From positions 1 through 60,530 of the forward strand of contig JAGFNJ010000032.1 in the NCBI GenBank assembly GCA_017592775.1: a DNA stretch of 60,530 nucleotides. The letters run 5' to 3'. The notes beneath the pieces are model-generated. The model saw only the letters and a program-made list of their open reading frames with translations, was not told the DNA's origin and did not search any database. The DNA comes from Candidatus Accumulibacter conexus. GTDB taxonomy: Bacteria; Pseudomonadota; Gammaproteobacteria; Burkholderiales; Rhodocyclaceae. This document shows, piece after piece, positions 48,062 through 60,162 of the stretch. A program made the translations under genes and the position numbers. How positions within the stretch are numbered: the first letter of the stretch is position 1; each line of letters begins with the position of its first letter.

Positions 48062-49159
48062 ATGCAGACCGCCACCATCAGCTTCGACAAGTTCAACCAG
48101 TTGCAGGACGACGCCTGCCACCAGCGCATCCGCACCGCCCGCGCGCGCCTGGGCAAGGAAGTCGTTCTGCTCTGTCACCACTATCAGCGCGCCGACGTCT
48201 ACCAATACGCTGACCTGACCGGCGATTCGCTCAAGCTGTCACGCCTGGCTGCGAGCGCCGATGCCCGCTTCATCGTCTTCTGCGGCGTTCACTTCATGGC
48301 CGAAGTCGCCGACATCATGTCGAAACCCGAACAGATCGCCATCCTGCCCGATCTGGCGGCCGGCTGCTCGATGGCCGACATGGCGAACCTCGCCAAGGTC
48401 GAACGCTGCTGGCGTGAGCTTGCCGAGGTGATCGAGGTCGAGCAGTTGGTGACCCCGGTGACCTACATCAACTCGGCGGCCGACCTCAAGGCCTTCTGCG
48501 GCGAACATGGCGGCATCGTCTGCACCTCCTCCAACGCCGGCACCATCGCCACCTGGGCCTTCGCGCGACGGGAGAAGATCCTCTTCTTTCCCGACCAGCA
48601 CCTCGGACGCTGGACAGGATTCCAGATGGGTATCCCGCTCGAGGAGATGGTTGTCTGGGATCCCGATCTCGAGCTGGGCGGCCTCACCCCGCAACAGATC
48701 CGCGACGCCAGGCTCCTGCTCTGGAAGGGTCACTGCTCGGTACACCAGATGTTCCAGCCGGCACACATCCTGCGGTTTCGCAACCAGCATCCGGACGGCT
48801 TGGTGATCTCCCACCCCGAGTGCAGTTTCGAGGTTTGCCGGCAATCGGATTTCGTCGGCTCGACCGAACACATCGTCCGGACGATCAAGGAAGCCGCCGC
48901 CAACACACGCTGGCTGGTCGGCACCGAGCTGAATCTGGTGAACCGTCTTGCCGAAGAGGTCAGGCACGAGGGCAAGATCGTTCAGTTCATGGCGCCGACG
49001 GTCTGCATGTGTTCCACCATGCAGCGCATCGACCCGCAGCATCTCGCATGGACCCTGGAAAACCTGGCCGACGGGACGGTGGTCAACCAGATCCGCGTTC
49101 CCGAGCATGAGCGGGAACTCGCCAAACTGGCACTGGACCGCATGCTCGAGGTGTCCTGA
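48062..49159 (+). CDS. nadA: Quinolinate synthase A
   Basis: 365-residue 4Fe-4S enzyme that condenses iminoaspartate with dihydroxyacetone phosphate in NAD synthesis. CHHYQRADVYQYAD and VFCGVHFMAE are conserved, as are cysteines in LAAGCSMAD, VWKGHCSVH-like LLWKGHCSVHQMF, SHPECSFEV and MAPTVCMCSTMQ. Length is normal. It is read in the same direction as the rhodanese gene. nadB and nadC are not in the window. Confidence 0.96.
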   Translation: MQTATISFDKFNQLQDDACHQRIRTARARLGKEVVLLCHHYQRADVYQYADLTGDSLKLSRLAASADARFIVFCGVHFMAEVADIMSKPEQIAILPDLAAGCSMADMANLAKVERCWRELAEVIEVEQLVTPVTYINSAADLKAFCGEHGGIVCTSSNAGTIATWAFARREKILFFPDQHLGRWTGFQMGIPLEEMVVWDPDLELGGLTPQQIRDARLLLWKGHCSVHQMFQPAHILRFRNQHPDGLVISHPECSFEVCRQSDFVGSTEHIVRTIKEAAANTRWLVGTELNLVNRLAEEVRHEGKIVQFMAPTVCMCSTMQRIDPQHLAWTLENLADGTVVNQIRVPEHERELAKLALDRMLEVS

Positions 49160-49306
49160 AGACGGCATGCATGCCGGGAAGCCATCAGCGCCGCATCGCG
49201 GCACGCCAAGGGGCTGGCAACACGCGGCAGCGATGAAGACGCGATGCGCCGTTTCAGTCGGCGGCCGGCGCGCGTCGGCTGCCGCGCAGTGGCTGCGTGA
49301 GAGCCA

Positions 49307-50173
49307 ATGACCACCGACTGCCTGTACCGTTTCCTGCTCGACGATCTGGACATCGCCGGCGCATTGGTCCGACTCGGCCCGGTGTGGCAGCAACTGCTCC
49401 AGAATCGCGGCTACCCGTTGCCGGTGGCACAGCTGCTGGGTGAATTGACGGCCAGCAGCCTGCTCGTCAGCAGCAATCTGAAGCAACCGGGACGGGTGAC
49501 GATCCAGTTGCGCGGCAATGGCCCGGTCTCTCTGCTGGTCATCGACTGCAACGAGCAACTGCAGATTCGCGGCATGGCGAAGTGTGCAAGAACGATCGTC
49601 GAAGGATCCCTGCACGACCTTCTCGGCGATGGCCAACTGCTTCTCGCGCTCGACATGCCGTCAATGCGCGAGCCCTACCAGAGCATCGTACCGATCGACG
49701 GCGAGAGCATTGCCCAAGTCTTCGAGCATTATCTGGGGCAGTCGGTGCAACTGCCCGCGCGCCTCTTCCTGGCAGTGTCGGACGAGACCGCCGCCGGCCT
49801 GCTGCTGCAGAAGCTGCCGACGACCGAGGAACGCGATGCCGATGGCTGGGCACGCGCGGAGGCTCTGGCAGCGACCGTCAGCCGTCCGGAACTGCTCTCG
49901 CTGGCGGCTGAAGAACTCTTGCCGCGGCTGTTTCCCGAGGAAACGATCCGCCTACTCGCCGCGCAAGGCGTCGCCCTCAACTGCCCCGAGGACTGGCAGA
50001 AAGCATGCGCACTCCTGCGCACCCTCGGCGCGAGTGAAGTCTATGCCACACTGCGCGAGCACGGTGAAGTGCTGATCCGGGACGAAATCTGCAATCGCGA
50101 GTACCGTTTCGACGCGTCTGCGATCGACGAGCTGTTCGCCGGACAGACGACACCGCCGACGACACGGCACTGA
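49307..50173 (+). CDS. hslO: Hsp33-like chaperone with altered zinc centre
   Basis: 288 residues of the Hsp33 family (cytosolic redox-activated holdase), with the N-terminal core (LLGELTASSLLVSSNLKQPG) and LALDMPSMREPYQSIVPIDG. The C-terminal redox switch is unusual. The usual CxC is NCPED here (Cys226, then Glu228) and the usual CxxC is DEIC (Asp259, Cys262). Two of the four canonical zinc cysteines are therefore missing. The rest of the switch domain (ACALLRTLG, CNREYRFD) aligns well, so it is not a frameshift. Classical zinc/disulfide regulation looks lost or altered; holdase activity is not excluded. A GAGAG lies just before the ATG. Confidence 0.88.
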   Translation: MTTDCLYRFLLDDLDIAGALVRLGPVWQQLLQNRGYPLPVAQLLGELTASSLLVSSNLKQPGRVTIQLRGNGPVSLLVIDCNEQLQIRGMAKCARTIVEGSLHDLLGDGQLLLALDMPSMREPYQSIVPIDGESIAQVFEHYLGQSVQLPARLFLAVSDETAAGLLLQKLPTTEERDADGWARAEALAATVSRPELLSLAAEELLPRLFPEETIRLLAAQGVALNCPEDWQKACALLRTLGASEVYATLREHGEVLIRDEICNREYRFDASAIDELFAGQTTPPTTRH

Positions 50174-50194
50174 TCCGCCAGAAATCAGCGGCAC

Positions 50195-51604
50195 TCACAA
50201 CAGCTTGCCGGGGTTCATCAATCCACACGGGTCAAGAGCCAACTTGACCGCGCGCATCATGCCGATCTCCAGCGGTGTCCTGTAGCGCAACAGCTCGGCA
50301 CGCTTCAACTGGCCGATGCCATGCTCGGCACTGATGCTGCCGCCGAGCTCATGCACGAGGTCATGCACGACCCGGTCGACCTGCGGCTGCGCGGCCAGAA
50401 ACGCGGCCTGGTCGGCGATTGCCGGTCGCGACTGGTTGTAGTGCAGGTTGCCATCGCCGACATGACCGAAGGTGACGATCCTGATGCCGGGACAAGCCTC
50501 GACCAGGGCACGGTCGGCGCGCTCGACGAACTCGGGCAGGCGCGAGATCGGCAGTGAAACGTCGTGCTTGATGCTCGGGCCCTCGATCCGCTGCGCCTCG
50601 CCAATGCTCTCGCGCAGCGTCCACAGCCGCCGCGCCTGCTCGCCGCTCTGGGCCAGCACGGCGTCAGCGACAGTCCGATCGTCGATCATGCTCGCCAGGA
50701 ACGACGCCAGCGCCTCGCGCAGGACAAGCTCGTCACCGCCAGCGGACAGTTCGACCAAAAGGTGCCACGGACTGTCGGCCAGCACCGGGTGGCGACCGGG
50801 AATGTGTTTGTGAACCAGACCCAGGGCGACTTCGGAAACCAGTTCACAAGCAGTGAGCGCCGGGCCGAAGCGATCCTGCAGCGCGCCGAGCAGGCACACC
50901 GCCGTCACCGGCGCAGCAATCGCCAACCAGGCGGTCGCCCTCGCCCGCGGCCAGGGGAAGAGCCGCAACACGGCGGCCGTGATGATGCCGAGGGTTCCTT
51001 CAGCGCCGATGAACAGGTGCTTGAGGTCGTAGCCGGTGTTGTCCTTGCGCAGGCCGCGCAGGCCATCCCAGATCTCACCGCTGGGCAGAACCACCTCGAG
51101 ACCCAGAGTCAGCTCGCGCGCGTTGCCGTAACGCAGCACCTGCACACCGCCGGCATTGGTCGACAGATTGCCACCGATCTGGCAGCTTCCCTCGGCGGCG
51201 AGTGACAGCGGAAAAAGGCGTCCGGCAGCCGCGGCAGCCTCCTGTACCCGCTGCAGGAGGCAACCCGCTTCGACGGTGATCGTGTTGTTCGCCGCATCGA
51301 TCGCCCGCACGCGATTGAGCAGCGCGAGACTGATCACCACCGAGCGGCCATCGGTGGCCGGCGTCGCCGCGCCGCAGAGGCTGGTGTTCCCCCCCTGCGG
51401 CACCATCGCCACGCCAGCCTGCGCGCACAGCCGGACCACCGCCGACACCGCGGCCGTGGTCGCCGGTCTGACCACGCAGACGGCGGTGCCGCGATAGCGA
51501 CCCCGCCAGTCGACAAGGTGCCCGGCCATGGCGTCGGCGGCGACCAGCACGTTCGCCTCACCAACCACTTCAACGAACTCGCTGATCAGACGTGCGTTGT
51601 CCAT
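50195..51604 (-). CDS. FAD-linked oxidase (D-2-hydroxyacid dehydrogenase family)
   Basis: 469 residues of the GlcD/D2HGDH family. The FAD-binding PCMH domain has PQGGNTSLCGAATP, GGNLSTNAGG and IGAEGTLGIITAAVLRLFP; the cap domain ends in FGHVGDGNLHYN and GSISAEHGIG. GlcE/GlcF partners are not adjacent, so it may be a stand-alone D-2-hydroxyglutarate- or D-lactate-type dehydrogenase. ATG 51604 has a GAGG five bases before it. Convergent with hslO (21 bp). Confidence 0.9.
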   Translation of the reverse strand: MDNARLISEFVEVVGEANVLVAADAMAGHLVDWRGRYRGTAVCVVRPATTAAVSAVVRLCAQAGVAMVPQGGNTSLCGAATPATDGRSVVISLALLNRVRAIDAANNTITVEAGCLLQRVQEAAAAAGRLFPLSLAAEGSCQIGGNLSTNAGGVQVLRYGNARELTLGLEVVLPSGEIWDGLRGLRKDNTGYDLKHLFIGAEGTLGIITAAVLRLFPWPRARATAWLAIAAPVTAVCLLGALQDRFGPALTACELVSEVALGLVHKHIPGRHPVLADSPWHLLVELSAGGDELVLREALASFLASMIDDRTVADAVLAQSGEQARRLWTLRESIGEAQRIEGPSIKHDVSLPISRLPEFVERADRALVEACPGIRIVTFGHVGDGNLHYNQSRPAIADQAAFLAAQPQVDRVVHDLVHELGGSISAEHGIGQLKRAELLRYRTPLEIGMMRAVKLALDPCGLMNPGKLL

Positions 51605-51938
51605 CGATACCTCTGTCCTCAAGGATGGCGGCCAACAGCAGCTCCCCGGCGGGCCTTGCCGCGAGCCGGCTGGCGTGGCGAGGCTTGCAAGTGCAGGCGT
51701 GGCCCATGTTAGCAGGGTCTTTGATTAATCTCGCGTTTGATGCGAAGATTCTGCCCATGCCAGTTGCTGCTTGGCATGCCGGTCTTTGACCAAGCCGTGC
51801 AACACCGTCGCCACCAACGCCAGGCGGAGATCTCTTCCCCTCGACCCCCATGACCAACGCTCATCTCGACGCAGGCCGACGGCAGCGTGTGCGCCAGCGG
51901 CAGCAGCCACCGGCAGACAATCGGTGGTGCCGGTACCA
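51605..51938. other. Divergent region between the FAD oxidase and glk
   Basis: 334 bp without a convincing gene. The glk frame is open on the plus side from 51771, but it encodes a Ser/Arg/Pro-rich stretch with no conservation I can see. There is a TTGATT at about 51727 but no convincing -10. I see no operator. Confidence 0.4.
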
Positions 51939-52904
51939 ATGAACCTGCCGACACGAATCGTTGCCGACATCGGCGGCACGCATGCCCGTTTCGCACTGCT
52001 CGACGAAGCGAACACGCCACGGCGCGTGCAGGTGCTGGCGGTTGCCGACTTCGCAGGGCCAGTCGAGGCGATGCAGGCCTACCTCGCAGCGTCCGCGAGT
52101 CCCGCCCCATCAGCCGCTGCGATCGCCATTGCGGCACCGGTACACGAGGGTGTCGTCGCGCTGACGAACGCCTCGTGGAGCTTTTCGCGCGACAGTATCA
52201 GGTCGCGACTGGGACTGCAGCGGTTGCTGCTGCTCAACGACTTCAGCGCCCTTGCCCTGTCGCTGCCGCATCTGCCCGCTGCCGAACTGCGACCAGTGGG
52301 CAGCGGTATCCCGGTTGCCGGCGCAGCCAAGGCCGTACTCGGTCCGGGGACGGGGCTGGGTGTTTCCGGCCTCCTCCATCATGCCGGCCACTGGCTGCCT
52401 CTGAGCGGCGAAGGCGGCCATTGCTCGCTGGCCCCGGCAGACGAGCGCGAGGCGGCGATCCTGGCGCTGGCCTGGCGCGAGTACCCGCATGTCTCTGCCG
52501 AGAGACTCCTTTCCGGCAGCGGCCTGCCGCTGCTCCACCGCCTGGTCGCGAAGGTGGACGGGCGGACGCATGTGCCCCTGAGCACCGCCGAGATCGTCGC
52601 GCGTGCCGTGGCTGGCGACGATCTGCAATGCGCAGCGGTGATCGACACCTTCTGCGCGCTGCTCGGCTCGCTGGCCGGCAATCTCGCACTCACCCTCGGC
52701 GCACAGGGTGGCGTTTATGTTGGCGGTGGTATCATTCCCCGCCTGGGGGAAATCTTCGATCGCTCGCCCTTCCGCGCGCGTTTCGAGGCCAAGGGGCGCT
52801 TCGCTTCCTATCTGGCCGCAATTCCGACCTATGTAATCCTTTCTCCTGCACCGGCCCTGCTGGGTGCTGCTCATGCCCTGGCCGAGTGCGAGGGTTGCCC
52901 ATGA
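51939..52904 (+). CDS. glk: Glucokinase
   Basis: 321-residue ROK-unrelated, E. coli-type glucokinase (glucose + ATP to glucose 6-phosphate). ADIGGTHARFALLDE is the ATP/phosphate motif, LLLNDFSALAL the glucose-binding strand with Asp, GPGTGLGVSGLL the adenosine motif, and GEGGHCSLAPAD a substrate loop. ATG 51939 matches the conserved N-terminus. It lies 22 bp before glgP, so glucose released by debranching would be trapped by the same operon. Confidence 0.94.
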   Translation: MNLPTRIVADIGGTHARFALLDEANTPRRVQVLAVADFAGPVEAMQAYLAASASPAPSAAAIAIAAPVHEGVVALTNASWSFSRDSIRSRLGLQRLLLLNDFSALALSLPHLPAAELRPVGSGIPVAGAAKAVLGPGTGLGVSGLLHHAGHWLPLSGEGGHCSLAPADEREAAILALAWREYPHVSAERLLSGSGLPLLHRLVAKVDGRTHVPLSTAEIVARAVAGDDLQCAAVIDTFCALLGSLAGNLALTLGAQGGVYVGGGIIPRLGEIFDRSPFRARFEAKGRFASYLAAIPTYVILSPAPALLGAAHALAECEGCP

Positions 52905-52926
52905 ACCTCTTTGGAGTACGAGCCTG

Positions 52927-55374
52927 ATGTCCGACGCCGCCAACCCCTCTTCCGAAAGCGAACAACTGCGCTGCGCCATCGAGCAGAAACTCGTCGGCAC
53001 GGTCGCAGCGGAGCCGACCCGCGCCACCCGCGCCGATCTCTATCTCGCGCTTTCGCAAGTGGCACGCGAGCAGTTGGCAGCGCGTTGGGTGCGCACCCAG
53101 AATGCAGACCGCGACAACAAGGCTCGCCGGATCTATTACCTGTCGATGGAATTCCTGATCGGCCGGGCAATGAACAATGCGCTCTCGGCCATCGGGCTGC
53201 GCGACCAGGCTGCGGCCCTGTTCACCCCGCCGGGCCCGTCACTCGACGAGGTGATGGAGTGCGAACCAGATGCAGCGCTGGGCAATGGCGGCCTGGGCCG
53301 ACTGGCTGCCTGCTTCCTCGATTCGATGGCCACCGTGGGACTGCCGTCCTGGGGCTATGGCGTCCGCTACGAGTACGGCATGTTCGCGCAATCGATCCTC
53401 AACGGGCAGCAGGTCGAGAAGCCCGAAGCCTGGCTGCAGGACCGCTCACCGTGGGAGTTCCCGCGTGCCAACAAGCACCATACCGTTCGCTTCGGCGGCA
53501 CCTGCGAGCATCACGGCGAGTGGGCGGAATGGCATGCGGCGGACTCGGTCGAGGCGAAGGCCTTTGACTACGTCATCCCGGGCCACGGTACGGACCGCGT
53601 CAGTACGCTGCGCCTGTGGAAAGCGGCAGCGCCATCGGAGATCGACCTCGGCGCCTTCAACACCGGCGACTACCACCGGGCGGCGGACTTCAAGAACCGT
53701 TTCGAGAACATCTCCTGGGTTCTCTACCCGAACGACAGTACCTCCGCCGGCCGCGAGCTGCGCCTGCGGCAGGAGTACTTCTTCGTTTCGGCATCGCTAC
53801 AGGACATCCTGCACCGGCACCACGCCGAGCATGGCACTTACGGCAACCTCGCCGAGCATGTGGCGATCCATCTCAATGATACGCACCCGGCGATCAGCGT
53901 CGCCGAACTGATGCGGCTGCTGGTGGACGATCACGGAATGCCGTGGCCTGCCGCCTGGGAGCAATGCCGCCGAATCTTCTCCTACACCAACCACACGCTG
54001 ATGCCGGAGGCGCTCGAAACCTGGAAGGTGACTCTGATCCAGCGCGTGCTGCCACGCCACATCCTGATCATCTACCGCATCAACCAGGAATTCCTCGACG
54101 AGGTCGTCCGTCTTTACCCGGGCGATATCGACCTCATGCGGCGGGTATCGCTGATCGATGACGGCGGTGGCCACGACAAGGACAAGCGGGTGCGCATGGC
54201 GAACCTCTGCATCGTCGGCAGCCACCGGGTCAACGGCGTCTCGCAACTGCACTCGGACCTCATGGTGCAGACCATCTTCGCCGACTTTGCCCGACTCTAC
54301 CCGGAACGTTTCCACAACAAGACCAACGGCGTGACGCCACGGCGCTGGGTGGCACAGGCCAACCCGGCGTTGTCGACGCTGCTTGACGAACGACTTGGCG
54401 GCAAGAGCTGGCGACTCGATCTCGACCGTCTGCAGGAGCTGCGGGCAAGCGCCGAAGACGCCGGTTTCCGCAGTGCCTTCGCGGCAGCGAAGCGCGGCAA
54501 CAAAGTGCGCTTGGCGAATTATGTCGCGCGCGAACTGGGCATCAGCCTCGATCCCGACAGCCTGTTCGACGTGCAGGTGAAACGGATTCACGAGTACAAA
54601 CGCCAGCTGCTCAACGTGCTGCATGTCATCACCCGCTACAACGCACTGCTTGACGGCTCGGCGCGGGACTACGCGCCGCGCAGCGTGATCTTCGCCGGCA
54701 AGGCGGCCTCCTCATACCACATGGCGAAACAGGTGATCCGCCTGATCCATGACGTGGCGGCGGTGGTCAACAACGATCCGCGGACGCGCGATCTGCTGCG
54801 GGTGGTGTTCATCCCGAACTACGGCGTGTCGATCGCCGAGCTGATCATGCCGGCGGCCAACCTGTCGGAACAGATTTCCACCGCCGGTACCGAAGCCTCC
54901 GGTACCGGCAACATGAAGCTGTCGCTCAATGGCGCGCTGACGATCGGCACCGAGGATGGCGCCAACATCGAGATCCGCGACAACGTCGGCGCCGACAACA
55001 TTTTCATCTTCGGCAACAACACGGCGCAGGTCAACGCAATCAGGCAGGCTGGACATCAACCGCTGGCGCTCTACCACGGCGATCCTGCCCTGAAGGAGGC
55101 ACTCGACCGCATCGACAGTGGCTTCTTCTCACCGGGGGAGCGTCCACGCTATCACGACATCTTCAACAGCCTGCTGCACTACGGTGATCACTACCTGCTG
55201 CTCGCCGACTACGCTGACTACGTTGCCGCGCAGGGACGGGTAGACGCACTCTACCTGAACAGCGACGAGTGGCAGCGCAAGGCAATCATCAATGTCGCCG
55301 GCATGGGCCCGTTCTCTGCTGACCGGACGATTCGCGACTATGCCAACGACACGTGGCACATCGGCACAAACTGA
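52927..55374 (+). CDS. glgP: Glycogen phosphorylase
   Basis: 815 residues: glycogen + Pi to glucose 1-phosphate. PLP-enzyme signatures include IYYLSMEFLIGRAMNNAL, HLNDTHPAISVAELMRLLVD, NVLHVITRYN and the PLP lysine region EASGTGNMKLSLNGALTIGT followed by DGANIEI. Length is standard for GlgP/MalP. ATG 52927 is chosen, with a GGAG upstream; an in-frame extension into glk exists. Second gene of the glycogen operon. Confidence 0.96.
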   Translation: MSDAANPSSESEQLRCAIEQKLVGTVAAEPTRATRADLYLALSQVAREQLAARWVRTQNADRDNKARRIYYLSMEFLIGRAMNNALSAIGLRDQAAALFTPPGPSLDEVMECEPDAALGNGGLGRLAACFLDSMATVGLPSWGYGVRYEYGMFAQSILNGQQVEKPEAWLQDRSPWEFPRANKHHTVRFGGTCEHHGEWAEWHAADSVEAKAFDYVIPGHGTDRVSTLRLWKAAAPSEIDLGAFNTGDYHRAADFKNRFENISWVLYPNDSTSAGRELRLRQEYFFVSASLQDILHRHHAEHGTYGNLAEHVAIHLNDTHPAISVAELMRLLVDDHGMPWPAAWEQCRRIFSYTNHTLMPEALETWKVTLIQRVLPRHILIIYRINQEFLDEVVRLYPGDIDLMRRVSLIDDGGGHDKDKRVRMANLCIVGSHRVNGVSQLHSDLMVQTIFADFARLYPERFHNKTNGVTPRRWVAQANPALSTLLDERLGGKSWRLDLDRLQELRASAEDAGFRSAFAAAKRGNKVRLANYVARELGISLDPDSLFDVQVKRIHEYKRQLLNVLHVITRYNALLDGSARDYAPRSVIFAGKAASSYHMAKQVIRLIHDVAAVVNNDPRTRDLLRVVFIPNYGVSIAELIMPAANLSEQISTAGTEASGTGNMKLSLNGALTIGTEDGANIEIRDNVGADNIFIFGNNTAQVNAIRQAGHQPLALYHGDPALKEALDRIDSGFFSPGERPRYHDIFNSLLHYGDHYLLLADYADYVAAQGRVDALYLNSDEWQRKAIINVAGMGPFSADRTIRDYANDTWHIGTN

Positions 55375-55389
55375 GTAAGAAAGTCCCAA

Positions 55390-57560
55390 ATGCTCAACTC
55401 TGCAGACATCATCGCCCTCTACCAAGCGCAACACAGCGACCCCTATGCGGTCCTTGGAATGCACACCGACGCCGACGAGAAGCTCTGGGTGCGCAGCATG
55501 CAGCCCGGCGCCCTCGCGGTTGCCGTCATCGACGCCAAGACCGGCCGTCAGGTCGCCGAACTCGAAAACCGCCGGGTCCAGGGAGTGGAAGGCTTCTTCG
55601 AGGGGGTCATTCCCCGCCGCCGCAACTATTTCCCCTATCGCCTGCGAATCAGCTGGCAGGAAGGCGTACAGGAGACCGACGATCCCTATCGCTTCTGGAC
55701 CGTTCTCGGCGAGATGGATGTCTGGCTGCTCGCCGAAGGCTCGCACCTGCGCCCCTTCGAGCGCCTCGGCGCCCACCTTTGTGAAATCGACGGGGTTGCC
55801 GGAACCGCCTTTGCCGTCTGGGCACCCGATGCGCAACGGGTCAGTGTCGTTGGCGACTTCAACACCTGGGACGGTCGTCGGCACCCGATGCGCCTGCGCC
55901 GCGAATGTGGCGTCTGGGAGATCTTCCTGCCCGGCGTCACGGCCGGCGCCCACTACAAATTCGAAATCCGCTCGCGCGACGGTTACCTGCTGCCGCTGAA
56001 GGCAGACCCCTACGGCTTCCAGGCCGAACTGCGCCCGTCCACAGCGTCAGTCGTCTGCGCCCTGCCGCCGCCCGTCGAGGCTTCGTCGATTCCGGCCGGC
56101 GACGAGCTCGGCGCGCCGATGTCCATTTACGAGGTGCACCTGGCTTCCTGGCGGCGTGCCGACGATGGCGGCTTCCCCGACTGGCAACGGCTCAGCGAAA
56201 CGCTGATCCCCTACCTCGTCGACCTGGGTTTCACCCATCTCGAGCTGCTGCCGGTTTCCGAGCACCCCTTCGACGGCTCGTGGGGCTACCAGCCGCTCGG
56301 TCTGTACTCGCCGACCGCCCGCCATGGCACGCCAACCGGCTTCCGCGACTTCGTCCGTGCCTGCCACGCCGCCGGTCTGCGAGTGATCGTCGACTGGGTG
56401 CCAGCGCATTTCCCGACCGACGAGCACGGCCTCGGCTGCTTCGACGGTACGGCACTCTACGAGCATTCCGACCCGCGCGAGGGAATGCATCAGGACTGGG
56501 GTACCCTGATCTACAACTTCGGCCGCCGTGAAGTGAGCAACTACCTGATCGGCAATGCCCTCTTCTGGATCGAGCGCTACGGGGTCGACGCACTGCGGGT
56601 GGACGCCGTCGCATCGATGCTGTATCGCGACTACAGCCGCGAAGACGGACAATGGCTGCCGAACGTGCACGGCGGTCGCGAGAACCTCGAGGCGGTTGCT
56701 TTCCTGCGCCGCATGAACGAGGTTCTCGGCCAGGAACATCCCGCCGCATCGACGCACGCCGAGGAATCCACAGCGTGGCCGATGGTCAGCCGGCCGCCGG
56801 AAATGGGTGGCCTCGGCTTCCACTACAAGTGGAACATGGGCTGGATGCACGACGTCCTCGACTACATGGCGCGCGATCCGGTGCATCGCAAGTATCACCA
56901 CAACCAGCTCAGCTTCGGCCTGATGTACGCCTTCACCGAGAACTTCGTGCTGCCGCTTTCGCACGATGAGGTCGTCCATGGCAAGGGATCCCTGATCAGC
57001 AAGATGGCGGGCGACTACTGGCAGAAGTTCGCCAATCTGCGCTCGCTGTACGCCTTCATGTGGGCCCATCCGGGCAAGAAGCTGCTTTTCATGGGCTGCG
57101 AGATTGGCCAGTGGAACGAATGGAATCACGACACCTCGCTCGACTGGGGGCTCCTGGACTTCCCGCTGCACGCGGGCGTGCGTGACCTCATCCGTGATCT
57201 CAACGGCGTCTACCGCAACAACCCGGCGCTGCATGAGGTCGATTTCGAGCCGGCCGGTTTCGAATGGGTTGCTGCGGACGATGCGGAGTTCTCGGTCGTC
57301 GCCTTCGTCCGCTGGAACCGCGATCGTTCGCGCGCCGTACTCTACGTCGGCAATTTTACGCCGGTCGTGCGGCATGGTTACCGGATCGGCGTGCCGATGG
57401 CGGGCATGTATCGTGAGCGCCTCAATACCGACTCGCAGCACTATGGCGGCAGTAACGTCGGCAATGGGTTCGAGCCGCTGTTTGCCGAGGAGGTTGCCGC
57501 ACATGGTCGCACATGGTCGCTGAATCTGACGCTGCCGCCGCTGGCGGGACTGTACTTCGA

Positions 57561-57573
<13 letters not shown>
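55390..57573 (+). CDS. glgB: 1,4-alpha-glucan branching enzyme
   Basis: 727-residue GH13 enzyme that adds alpha-1,6 branches. N-terminal CBM48-type domains about 1-230 (DPYAVLGMH). Catalytic barrel: [14 protein letters not shown], nucleophile Asp in [18 protein letters not shown], acid/base Glu in [13 protein letters not shown], and [14 protein letters not shown]. Standard length. It starts 15 bp after glgP and overlaps glgX by 13 bp. Confidence 0.96.
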
Positions 57574-59579
<2,006 letters not shown>

Positions 59580-59638
59580 ACTGCAAGCGCCTTTCCCCGG
59601 CAGGCGACGGACGGCGGCGAACGGCGCCGGTGTGGGCT

Positions 59639-59669
59639 GCCGCAGAACTGCGGCGCGCTTTCTTTTTTT
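59639..59669 (+). terminator. Terminator after glgX
   Basis: Stem GCCGCA (59639-59644) / TGCGGC (59649-59654) with a GAAC loop, then GCGC and a T-rich run (59660-59669). The T-run overlaps the -35 of the tRNA-Phe promoter. Confidence 0.7.
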
Positions 59670-59696
59670 GACGCCGGGGGAACGATTGGCTATACT
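59668..59696 (+). promoter_or_regulatory. Sigma70 promoter of tRNA-Phe
   Basis: TTGACG (59668-59673), a 17-base spacer and TATACT (59691-59696), 12 bp before the tRNA 5' end. Close to consensus. Confidence 0.85.
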
Positions 59697-59708
59697 CCCG
59701 TCCTCGTT

Positions 59709-59784
<76 letters not shown>

Positions 59785-59793
59785 TCCCTAAAG

Positions 59794-59822
59794 ATCCCAG
59801 CCCTTATCCGCTGGGATTTTTT
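59794..59822 (+). terminator. Terminator after tRNA-Phe
   Basis: Perfect 8-bp stem ATCCCAGC (59794-59801) / GCTGGGAT (59810-59817) and a T-tract, nine bp after the tRNA. Confidence 0.9.
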
Positions 59823-60162
59823 GTCGCCGCAACGCCAGTCCAGGCGAGGCTTCGCGGATTTGCCTCGCGAGCGGGACGTCTCCGATCGCCGCGTTTCTGG
59901 CCCCTGCCGACCTCTCTGTTCACCGTTTTTATCTGGTGGTCTCGCGAGCGCGCGCGAGGTCACTTCCTGTATCGATGCGGATTTCGGGGCGGTCGGTTGT
60001 GGTTGGAGAGTGGTTGCCACCCGCGACCGAAAAGATGAAATCGCACCAAATCGTCCTTCGCGGCCAGGACTTGACTATCACCTGCGCTCAGCAGCGGACG
60101 TTCAAGGGGCTTCAACTCTGAAACCTGTCGGAAGGGCAATTCCAGGCTCAGACAACCTGATC
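59823..60162. other. Non-coding stretch between tRNA-Phe and the transposase-like fragment
   Basis: 340 bp without a convincing gene on either strand. Several frames are open, but none shows conserved motifs. I see no clear terminal inverted repeat or direct repeat of the tRNA 3' end. It may hold the edge of the insertion element that continues past the window. Confidence 0.4.
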
